From assembly GCA_016650435.1 (NCBI GenBank), contig JAENVT010000613.1, positions 1 to 5,524 of the forward strand: a DNA stretch of 5,524 bases. The letters run 5' to 3'. Positions 1 to 5,524 of this stretch are shown here, piece by piece (the first letter of the stretch is position 1; every line of letters starts with the position of its first letter). The DNA is from Ilumatobacteraceae bacterium. GTDB lineage: Bacteria > Actinomycetota > Acidimicrobiia > Acidimicrobiales > Ilumatobacteraceae. The position numbers were made by a program, and so were the translations under genes. The notes beneath the pieces were generated by a model. The model was not told where the DNA came from. It saw only the letters and a list, made by a program, of their open reading frames with translations, and ran no database searches.

Positions 1-475
1 GCTCGAGGTGGGCATCGGTCAGCACGATCGCGAAGCGTTCCAAATGTTGCACGGCAACATTCCCACCGTTGACGCGTTGGCCAAAGTTGTCGCGGCCGTC
101 GAGCCGCATCGCCAACACGGAGCGGATCCGCATCCCTTGAATCGGCTCGGCCAGTCGCAGGCACTGCGGGCGCGGCTGATCGACGACCCGGGATTGATCG
201 GCGCCGTGCGAATCGAGGCAAGGCCATCGCCGCTGGACCGCCCGAACCTGAAAGATCCCTACCCGTGCGTTGCCAACGCGTCGATCGATGGCGGCGCGGA
301 GACGTTGGTCATCAGCGCGGGGGTGGATCTAGACCTCGTTCCGTTCGCGACAGATGCCAGGCTGGCGACCGGTGAACCAACCCGAATCGTCGTCCCGGGG
401 CGCGATGCGGTGCCGGTGCAACGCGACATCGCCGCGCTGCTCAAAGATCCAATGCTCATCGTGCCCGTCGGCTGA
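1..475 (+). CDS. Unrecognised protein, C-terminal part (5' end outside window)
   Basis: The frame is open from base 2 to the TGA at 473-475 and gives 157 residues. A GTG at 8-10 could serve as a start, but the frame continues to the left edge (Leu-Glu before it) and nothing resembling a ribosome site is visible, so I read this as the C-terminal part of a longer gene. I do not recognise the family. The first part is polar and rich in His and Pro, with segments such as QMLHGNIPTVDALAKVV and HPLNRLGQSQALRARL. The last 65 residues look like an alternating strand/helix fold (ETLVISAGVDLDLVPFATDA, TRIVVPGRDAVPVQRDIAAL, then a final strand LIVPV). There is no signal peptide or membrane segment in the visible part. 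It ends 45 bp before prfA on the same strand, so it may be co-transcribed with the release-factor genes. It is probably a real gene: the protein is well composed and the frame is not a shadow of anything else. Function is unknown. Confidence 0.7.
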   Translation, partial: LEVGIGQHDREAFQMLHGNIPTVDALAKVVAAVEPHRQHGADPHPLNRLGQSQALRARLIDDPGLIGAVRIEARPSPLDRPNLKDPYPCVANASIDGGAETLVISAGVDLDLVPFATDARLATGEPTRIVVPGRDAVPVQRDIAALLKDPMLIVPVG

Positions 476-505
476 CGCCATCGTCATTCCCGCGCGCTGA
501 GGTCG

Positions 506-511
506 TAACCT
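506..511 (+). promoter_or_regulatory. Possible -10 box for a leaderless prfA transcript
   Basis: TAACCT matches the TANNNT pattern of sigma-70-type -10 boxes and ends 9 nt before the prfA GTG at 521. That spacing would place the transcription start at or next to the GTG, as in leaderless genes, which are common in actinobacteria. No good Shine-Dalgarno is present: the nearest candidate, GAGG at 499-502, is 18 nt from the start, which is too far. No clear -35 box is visible around 480-490. The same bases also contain the TAA that closes the prfA frame upstream. This is a weak call based on a short motif. Confidence 0.25.
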
Positions 512-520
512 GCTCGGTCG

Positions 521-1585
521 GTGTTCGAACGACTGGCGTCCCTGGAAGATGAGTTCATCTCGCTAGAGGTGAGCCTCAGCGATCCCGAAGTTCAGGCCGA
601 TCACGCTGCGCTGCGCCGGGTGTCGAAGCGCTACAAGGATCTCACTCCGGTCGTCGAATGTCTGCGTGCGCACCGCGAGCGTTCGGCTGATGCGGAAGCG
701 GCGCGCGAACTGCTCGTCGACGCGTCGGAGACCGACAAGCAGATGTTGCGCATCGAATTGTCGGAGGCTGAAGCGGACCTTGCTGATCTCGAAGAGCAGC
801 TGCGCCTGTTGATGTTGCCGAAGGATCCCAACGACGGCAAGGCTGTGATCATGGAGATCCGCGGTGCAGAAGGTGGCGAAGAGGGCAACCTGTTCGCCGG
901 CGATCTGTACGAGATGTACCGCGGTTTCGCGGCGTTGAAAGGTTGGACGTTGGAGGTGCTGTCACACGACGCCAGCGACCTTGGTGGTATCAACCTCGTG
1001 ACCATCTTGATCAACGGCGATACGGCGTGGAGCCGGTTGAAGTTCGAAGGCGGCACCCACCGAGTCCAGCGCGTGCCCGCCACCGAGAGTCAGGGACGTA
1101 TCCACACCTCGTCGGCAACGGTGATGGTGCTCCCGGAAGCCGAAGAGGTCGAGGTCGAGATCGACGAGCGTGACCTCGAGATCGACGTCTACCGGGCCAG
1201 TGGTCCCGGCGGACAGGGTGTCAACACCACCGACTCCGCTGTGCGAATCACCCACAAACCCACCGGCGTGGTCGTGGCAATGCAGGACGAACGCAGTCAA
1301 CTGCAGAACAGGGCCCGTGCGATGCAGGTGTTACGCGCCAGGTTGCTGAAACTCGCCCAAGACGAGCAAGAAGCAGCACAGTCGGCAGAGCGTCGTTCTC
1401 AGGTCGGAGGTGGTGGCCGCGGCGAGAAGATCCGCACCTACAACTACAAGGAAAATCGGGTCACCGATCATCGCATCGGGTTCACGATTTACCGCTTGCA
1501 GGAGGTGCTCGCCGGCGACCTCGACGATGTCGTCGATGCGCTTGCCTCCGACGAACGGGCCCGCCAACTCGCCGGCGATGAATGA
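521..1585 (+). CDS. prfA: Peptide chain release factor 1 (RF1)
   Basis: RF1 recognises UAA and UAG stop codons in the ribosomal A site and triggers hydrolysis of the peptidyl-tRNA ester. At 354 residues it matches the usual RF1 length (about 355-360). The N-terminal helical domain spans about residues 1-105, followed by KDPNDGKAVIMEIRGAEGG. The stop-codon reading tripeptide is PAT at 186-188, in HRVQRVPATESQGRIHTS; a PxT tripeptide marks RF1, whereas RF2 has SPF. The catalytic GGQ is at 230-232 within SGPGGQGVNTTDSAVR, and Gln232 is the predicted target of PrmC. The C-terminal part has RRSQVGGGGRGEKIRTYNY and RVTDHRIG, as expected for the family. The GTG start at 521 is the first possible start, because an in-frame TAA lies at 506-508 and the encoded N-terminus MFERLASLEDEF fits RF1. 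The residue after GGQ is Gly233, where E. coli has His. The gene overlaps prmC by 8 nt. The identification is secure. Confidence 0.98.
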   Translation: MFERLASLEDEFISLEVSLSDPEVQADHAALRRVSKRYKDLTPVVECLRAHRERSADAEAARELLVDASETDKQMLRIELSEAEADLADLEEQLRLLMLPKDPNDGKAVIMEIRGAEGGEEGNLFAGDLYEMYRGFAALKGWTLEVLSHDASDLGGINLVTILINGDTAWSRLKFEGGTHRVQRVPATESQGRIHTSSATVMVLPEAEEVEVEIDERDLEIDVYRASGPGGQGVNTTDSAVRITHKPTGVVVAMQDERSQLQNRARAMQVLRARLLKLAQDEQEAAQSAERRSQVGGGGRGEKIRTYNYKENRVTDHRIGFTIYRLQEVLAGDLDDVVDALASDERARQLAGDE

Positions 1586-2441
1586 CGGCACGGTTACCTG
1601 GGCCAGCCTCTGGAACGAGACAGCTGAGCGCGTCCCCCGTCCGCAAGCCCGATGGTTGTGCGAAGTTGCCTCGGGTCACGACGGCGACGAGTTTCTATCC
1701 ATTCTCGATCGACCAGCGACGCAGCGGGCGGTAGCGCACCTCGATTCGATGCTTGCCCGAGTCGGAGCCGGCGAACCTCTGCAATACGTGCTCGGGCGCT
1801 GGGATTTTCGACACCTCGATCTGATGGTCGATCGGCGTGTGTTGATCCCGCGACCCGAGACCGAAACGGTGGTCGAGGTCGCCCTTCGACTTGCCAGATC
1901 GATGCCATTTCCGATTGTCTGTGCGGACCTCGGCACCGGCAGCGGTGCAATCGGTCTGTCGCTGGCTTCCGAGTTGCCGATCGACGGAGTGACGGTCTGG
2001 ATGACCGACAGTTCGACAGACGCGCTCGATGTTGCCAGGGCCAATGCTGCGGGCATCGGGCGAGCTGCCGCAAACCTGCGCGCCGCGCATGGACATTGGT
2101 TCGAGGCGTTGCCGCAGGAACTCCGCGGGCACTTGGCGCTCGTCGTGTCGAATCCGCCATATGTTGCCGACGACGATTCCGAACTCGAACCGATCGTGCG
2201 CGAATGGGAGCCCGAGACTGCACTCTTCGGTGGAGCCGATGGTCTCGACGCTGTTCGAATCCTCATCCGCGAAGCGCCACAGTGGCTGCGGCCGGATGGC
2301 TGGTTGGTGATCGAGATCGGCTCGGGTCACGGCGACCCGGTGGCCGAATTGCTGCGAGCTTCGGGCTTCGACGGGATAGAGGTCATTGCGGATCTGAACG
2401 GCCACGACCGCGTTGCGATGGGCCGCCGAGCCAGCGTCTGA
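1578..2441 (+). CDS. prmC: Release factor glutamine N5-methyltransferase
   Basis: PrmC (also called HemK) transfers a methyl group from S-adenosylmethionine to the Gln of the GGQ motif in RF1 and RF2, which speeds peptide release. The product is 287 residues, close to the E. coli enzyme (277). An N-terminal helical substrate-binding domain covers about residues 1-85 and contains GEPLQYVLG (65-73). It is followed by VLIPRPETE (88-96), the SAM-binding motif I DLGTGSGAIGLSLA (117-130), Asp144 at the end of the next strand (MTDSSTDALDVARANA), the signature NPPY (192-195) that holds the target glutamine, EPETALFGGADGLD (211-224) and a C-terminal NGHDRV. The ATG at 1578 lies inside the end of prfA, with the overlap ATGAATGA. 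No separate ribosome site is evident, so coupled translation from prfA is likely. The frame is also open further upstream within prfA, but those residues do not resemble PrmC. The gene ends 8 nt before an inverted repeat that may terminate the transcript. Confidence 0.96.
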   Translation: MNDGTVTWASLWNETAERVPRPQARWLCEVASGHDGDEFLSILDRPATQRAVAHLDSMLARVGAGEPLQYVLGRWDFRHLDLMVDRRVLIPRPETETVVEVALRLARSMPFPIVCADLGTGSGAIGLSLASELPIDGVTVWMTDSSTDALDVARANAAGIGRAAANLRAAHGHWFEALPQELRGHLALVVSNPPYVADDDSELEPIVREWEPETALFGGADGLDAVRILIREAPQWLRPDGWLVIEIGSGHGDPVAELLRASGFDGIEVIADLNGHDRVAMGRRASV

Positions 2442-2449
2442 CCGAGCCT

Positions 2450-2492
2450 GTGGAGTGTCCCGAGGCACCCGGGTGGGCGCCAAACACTCCAC
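2450..2492. terminator. Inverted repeat in the convergent gap, probable two-way terminator
   Basis: A perfect 9-bp inverted repeat, GTGGAGTGT at 2450-2458 and ACACTCCAC at 2484-2492, encloses 25 nt. The loop itself contains the palindrome CACCCGGGTG (2466-2475) and GGCGCC (2476-2481), so further pairing is possible. It fills nearly all of the 55-bp space between the prmC stop (2441) and the TAA of the convergent gene (2497-2499). That position suits a terminator serving both strands. There is no run of T on either side, so it is not a standard intrinsic terminator. It could instead be a copy of a dispersed palindromic repeat. Confidence 0.5.
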
Positions 2493-2496
2493 TCGC

Positions 2497-2898
2497 TTAG
2501 GCGAAGCGGACGGCGACTTGGCTGAGGAGTGATTCCTCTTCAGGGGCGATGTCGTGGTCGACACCGGCTACGTCGCGCGCTGCCGAGAAAAGTGAATGGC
2601 GCAGCACCGAACTGGAGACGCGCTTGTCGATGTCGTCGAGCAGGGCATCGGTGTTGTGATCAGCAACCGCGGCGCGCACTTTGGCCATGGCTTGGCCCAG
2701 GTACTGGTCGAACGAGAACGTCTCGGACTCCCAACCGGAATCGTCACTGATCGCTCTGATCTCGTCGAGTTCCTCGTCGGAGATGTGGCGATCCGCGACC
2801 ATGACGAGCAACAACAGTTCGATCACGGCCTCGTGTTCGCGATCGGCCGTGGCGTGCACCGAAACGTGGCCGTACAGATCGCGCAGGCGTTGGTTCAT
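2497..2898 (-). CDS. TerB-like (tellurite resistance TerB family) small protein
   Basis: The product has 133 residues, is acidic and mostly helical, and has no signal peptide or membrane anchor. It resembles single-domain TerB-like proteins, which are about 130-150 residues long and carry two acidic, metal-binding-like helix-loop segments. The first is LLLVMVADRHISDEELDEI (29-47). The second is VAGVDHDIAPEEESLL (110-125). In the usual pattern an Asp-Gly pair follows the hydrophobic helix; here the Gly is replaced by Arg in the first copy and His in the second, so metal binding is uncertain. The family name comes from the ter operon, but lone TerB-like proteins have no firmly known role and tellurite resistance should not be assumed. 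The ATG at 2898 lies 11 nt after the stop of the peptidase gene; a weak AGG 10 nt upstream of the ATG overlaps that stop codon, which suggests co-translation. It ends next to the inverted repeat shared with prmC. The family call is by pattern only. Confidence 0.75.
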   Translation of the reverse strand: MNQRLRDLYGHVSVHATADREHEAVIELLLLVMVADRHISDEELDEIRAISDDSGWESETFSFDQYLGQAMAKVRAAVADHNTDALLDDIDKRVSSSVLRHSLFSAARDVAGVDHDIAPEEESLLSQVAVRFA

Positions 2899-2909
2899 CG
2901 CAGGTGAAC

Positions 2910-5018
2910 CTAACCGTTCGGCAAGGGCGCGAGGAATCGCCGCAGGAAGTCGAGCTGATGCAGCAACAGATTCTCGGCGACGACCTCTTGCGAAGCCATG
3001 TGGGTGACCCCTACCAGCGGGAGGACCTCGTGCGGTTTACCCGCGGCTAGCAGCGCCGAGGACAGTTGAAGTGTGTGCGCGGCAACGACGTTGTCGTCGG
3101 CAAGACCGTGGATCAACAGCAACGGTCTGGTCAACGACGCAGCCAACGGCAACAGCGACGAGTTGGCATAGGCGGTGTCGTCGATGGTCGGATCTCCGAG
3201 GTAGCGCTCGGTGTAGTGGGTGTCGTACAGACGCCAGTCGGTGACTGGCGCGCCGGCAATCGCGGCGTGGAACACGTCGGGCCGGCGCATCACCGCCAAC
3301 GCCGCCAGATATCCCCCGAAGCTCCACCCGCGAAGCGCGACGCGTTCGAGGTCGAGGGGATAGTCGTCGGCAGCGGCGTGCAGTCCGTCGACTTGGTCGT
3401 CGAGGATCGCGGTTGCCAGATCGAGATGAATTGCATGCTCCCAGTCGCTACCGCGTCCCGGTGTGCCGCGGCCGTCGATGACGACGACGGCAAAACCCTG
3501 ATCAGCGAACCATTGTGACAAGCAGTACCTGCTGCGTGACGCGACGACGGTCTGCACGTGCGGACCAGCGTACGGGTCGAGAAGGACCGGCAGCGGAGAG
3601 CCATCGTGATCGCGGGGCAGCAACACCGCAGTCGCCAGACGCCGATCGCCGTAGTGATGGAGGGCGACGTTGGGATCGACCAGGGGTGTCGCGGCAAACG
3701 AGGCCAATTTTGGTCCGCCCACGACCTTCGTCACCGAGGCACAGTCGTCCAACGACACGCTGCGCAGCACCGTGGTCGAGCCGCCTACGACCGCAATATG
3801 CATACCACCACTGTCGCTGAGCTGATGGAGTCCGTCGTCGTTCCATTCCCACACCTGCAGCACCGTCGCGTCGGCGGGATTGTTGGCGTGGATGACAACC
3901 GAATTGCCGCGCACCGCCGCAACGGACCGTACCTGGAGATCAGTCGGTGTCACGGCTTGACCATCGATCAAGAGACGACGCGTGCCCTCGCGCTCGCCCG
4001 TCATCACCAGACGTCCGTCGTCGAGCTCGTCGGGAGTTCCCGGCACAAGCTCGACCCACGTGTCGTCGTGATCTGCGTAGATCGCCGCGGTGTCACCCGT
4101 CGTCGGGTTGCCCTCCAAGACCTGCACGTCGCGCTGATCGCGCGATTGCACGGCGAGCAGCAACCGCTCGTTCGACACCCAATGAACACCGGTGAGGTAG
4201 GGGAAGCGATCGCGATCCCAGTTGACGTCGATGCTGCCGCCATCGATCGCCAGCACGTGCAACTCGACGACGGCGTTGGGTGTCCCCGCCGCCGGGTAGC
4301 GCACCTCGTGGGATGGCTGGTCTGGCGTCGCCGAGTCGGCGATGTACCACCGCTGCACGGGCGCGACGTTCACTCGGCATGCAGCGATCGCCGCGCCGTC
4401 GGGGCTCCACCAGTAGCCCCGAAATCGATGCAGCTCCTCACCGGCGATGTAGTCGGCGGATCCCCACGACACGTCGGGATCTTCATCGCTGGCCAGCTCC
4501 CAACTGGATCCGTCGAGCTCTGCGATTCGCAGCGCGTTACCGCATACGTAGGCCAGTCGTCCCGCCCCAGGGTGCGGACGTGGATCGAACACGGGCCCTT
4601 CGACAACCAGTTCGCGCGAAGTCCCACTGATCAAGCCGGCGACGAACAGCCGGCCGGCGAGGGGAAACGCAACAACCGTGACGGCAGTGTCGGTGGCGAA
4701 TGTGGTGACGCCCGAGGCTGTCTCGCGCATGCGCTCGCGCCTGACGCGTTCCTCGGCCGGCAGGTCCTCGTCGGGATCGGTCTGTACAAGCAGCGTCGAG
4801 GGATCGGCGATGAGCCGCTCCTCGCCGCTTCCGACCTGGAGCAGGTACAGGCAGTTGACCGGGTCGTCGCCTGACTTGCTGCGAATGAACACGATGCGTT
4901 GTCCGTCTGGCGAGACGACCAGATTGCGCGGCTCGCCGAGCGTGAACCGTCGGGTGCGGGCGTACTGCCGCGGGAACGTGTCGGTATTCGTTGCGGATTC
5001 GGTGACATCGATTGTCAC
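2910..5018 (-). CDS. S9 family (DPP4-like) dipeptidyl peptidase
   Basis: This is a prolyl-oligopeptidase-clan serine peptidase of 702 residues. The N-terminal part (about 20-440) has the character of the DPP4 beta-propeller, with repeated segments such as LVVSPDGQRIVFIRS (33-47) and RGYWWSPDGAAIAA (200-213). The Glu pair E194-E195 (in IAGEELHRFRGYWW) matches the motif by which DPP4 enzymes bind the free N-terminus of the substrate, so release of N-terminal dipeptides is likely. The C-terminal alpha/beta hydrolase domain (about 450-695) shows the oxyanion Tyr483 in DPYAGP, nucleophile Ser566 in GWSFGGY, Asp641 in IHGLADDNV and His673 in GVTHMAS. No signal peptide is visible, which suggests a cytoplasmic enzyme acting on peptides. 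The GTG start at 5018 overlaps the upstream dehydrogenase stop as GTGA; the frame is open further upstream to 5369, but that part lies inside the dehydrogenase gene and does not look like peptidase. The exact specificity (for example Xaa-Pro) cannot be read from sequence. Confidence 0.95.
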   Translation of the reverse strand: MTIDVTESATNTDTFPRQYARTRRFTLGEPRNLVVSPDGQRIVFIRSKSGDDPVNCLYLLQVGSGEERLIADPSTLLVQTDPDEDLPAEERVRRERMRETASGVTTFATDTAVTVVAFPLAGRLFVAGLISGTSRELVVEGPVFDPRPHPGAGRLAYVCGNALRIAELDGSSWELASDEDPDVSWGSADYIAGEELHRFRGYWWSPDGAAIAACRVNVAPVQRWYIADSATPDQPSHEVRYPAAGTPNAVVELHVLAIDGGSIDVNWDRDRFPYLTGVHWVSNERLLLAVQSRDQRDVQVLEGNPTTGDTAAIYADHDDTWVELVPGTPDELDDGRLVMTGEREGTRRLLIDGQAVTPTDLQVRSVAAVRGNSVVIHANNPADATVLQVWEWNDDGLHQLSDSGGMHIAVVGGSTTVLRSVSLDDCASVTKVVGGPKLASFAATPLVDPNVALHHYGDRRLATAVLLPRDHDGSPLPVLLDPYAGPHVQTVVASRSRYCLSQWFADQGFAVVVIDGRGTPGRGSDWEHAIHLDLATAILDDQVDGLHAAADDYPLDLERVALRGWSFGGYLAALAVMRRPDVFHAAIAGAPVTDWRLYDTHYTERYLGDPTIDDTAYANSSLLPLAASLTRPLLLIHGLADDNVVAAHTLQLSSALLAAGKPHEVLPLVGVTHMASQEVVAENLLLHQLDFLRRFLAPLPNG

Positions 5019-5524
5019 GGCGTCACGATGATCTTGGCGTGCTGCTCGGGGTTGGCGAGGTCTCGGAAGGCCTGAGGAATTCCGTCGATCCCCACTGTGG
5101 CCGTGACCCACGGGGCGAGGTCGACTCTGCCGTCGGCGATCGAGGTCAGCGCAGCGGCAAATTCGGCTGGTTCGTAGCCGAACGCGAATTGCAGACTCAG
5201 CTCGCGGCCGATGCCGAGCATCGGATGGAAGCGATCCTCCTGCATGCATGCGCCGACGACGAGAATTCGTGCGTCCCTGGGGGCGATGCGCATGGCTTGG
5301 TCGATCATTCCCGGCACGCCTACTGCCTCGAAGATCACCGGCGTGCGCACACCATCGGCGGCACGCCACGCCTCGATCGCGGATGTGACGCGTGGATCGA
5401 CGACGACATCCGCACCAAGCAGTTCGGCGAGGGACCGTCGTTTGCTCGAGAAGTCGGCGGCGACGATCGGGCCGATGCCGCGCATCTTCAGCTCGGCGAT
5501 GCAGGCCAATCCGACCGGCCCACA
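5015..5524 (-). CDS. Zinc-type medium-chain alcohol dehydrogenase, C-terminal part
   Basis: The reading frame enters from the right edge and gives 169 residues before the TGA at 5017-5015. The first visible residues, CGPVGLACIAELKMRG, are the end of the GxGxxG-type NAD(P)-binding motif of the medium-chain dehydrogenase/reductase superfamily. They are followed by VAADFSSKRRSLAELLGADVVVDP, the second strand and helix of the Rossmann fold with an Asp (Asp in AADFS) that would favour NAD(H) over NADP(H). FEAVGVPGMIDQAMR and ARILVVGACM are also typical, as is the C-terminal PEQHAKIIVTP. The N-terminal catalytic domain with the zinc ligands is outside the window, so the substrate cannot be named; threonine, sorbitol or other alcohol dehydrogenases are all possible. 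A TTG at 5509 is open as a start but sits inside the nucleotide-binding motif and is not the true start. The gene overlaps the peptidase start by 4 nt, so the two are probably translationally coupled. Confidence 0.93.
   Translation of the reverse strand, partial: CGPVGLACIAELKMRGIGPIVAADFSSKRRSLAELLGADVVVDPRVTSAIEAWRAADGVRTPVIFEAVGVPGMIDQAMRIAPRDARILVVGACMQEDRFHPMLGIGRELSLQFAFGYEPAEFAAALTSIADGRVDLAPWVTATVGIDGIPQAFRDLANPEQHAKIIVTP

Noticed and set aside
476..505. Terminator or -35 box between the first gene and prfA
   Set aside because: No stable inverted repeat with a T-tract and no convincing -35 hexamer could be found in these 30 bases.
1410..1577. Upstream extension of the prmC frame by 56 codons
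   Set aside because: It lies inside prfA, whose C-terminal motifs are certain, and it does not resemble the PrmC N-terminus; starting at 1578 gives the normal family length.
1652..2564. Several long frames on both strands overlapping prmC
   Set aside because: PrmC has all its family motifs; the other frames are Arg/Ser/Pro-rich products typical of shadow frames in GC-rich DNA.
2596..2907. A 103-codon + strand frame opposite the TerB-like gene
   Set aside because: It is antisense to a better supported gene and has no recognisable features.
3558..4874. A 438-codon open frame on the + strand, antisense to the peptidase gene
   Set aside because: It lies wholly inside a peptidase gene with clear catalytic motifs; its product is rich in Arg, His and Val with no recognisable domain. 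Long antisense frames are expected from the codon bias of GC-rich genes.
5241..5250. Short repeat TGCATGCATG, a possible regulator site
   Set aside because: It lies within the dehydrogenase coding region and is explained by its codons; a 10-bp palindrome of this kind is expected by chance.
5019..5369. Upstream extension of the peptidase frame by 117 codons
   Set aside because: It overlaps the dehydrogenase gene, which has clear family motifs there, and the extension is Arg-rich and unlike any peptidase domain. The GTG at 5018 gives a sensible start.

Overview
The window is a stretch of ordinary, densely packed, GC-rich bacterial chromosome. Strong third-position G/C, GTG starts and overlapping stop/start codons suggest a high-GC actinobacterium. 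The wording of the release factor (GPGGQGVN around the GGQ motif, as opposed to GAGGQHVN in E. coli) fits actinobacteria. An Acidimicrobiia (Ilumatobacter-like) source is a plausible guess but cannot be proven from this window. I see no insertion sequence, phage gene, CRISPR array, tRNA or rRNA.

Left half, + strand (1-2441): the C-terminal part of an unrecognised protein, then prfA (peptide chain release factor 1) and prmC (the methyltransferase that modifies the GGQ glutamine of release factors). prfA begins with a GTG fixed by an in-frame stop just upstream and has no clear Shine-Dalgarno; a TANNNT box 9 nt upstream makes a leaderless start possible. prmC starts inside the end of prfA (8-nt overlap, ATGAATGA), so the enzyme and its substrate are probably translationally coupled.

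Middle (2442-2496): a 55-bp gap between two convergent gene sets, almost filled by a perfect 9-bp inverted repeat, probably a shared two-way terminator.

Right half, - strand (read from right to left): the C-terminal 169 residues of a zinc-type medium-chain dehydrogenase, a full-length S9 (DPP4-like) serine peptidase that starts in a 4-nt GTGA overlap with the dehydrogenase stop, and 11 nt further on a small TerB-like protein. The tight spacing suggests one operon whose promoter lies beyond the right edge. The peptidase has its full catalytic triad and the Glu-Glu dipeptidyl-peptidase motif but no signal peptide, so it probably works on intracellular peptides. Nothing in the sequence explains why a dehydrogenase, a dipeptidyl peptidase and a TerB-like protein would act together.

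I found no convincing new biological system. The points most worth a second look are the convergent inverted repeat, the TerB-like gene paired with the peptidase, the possible leaderless prfA promoter, and the unknown gene upstream of prfA.
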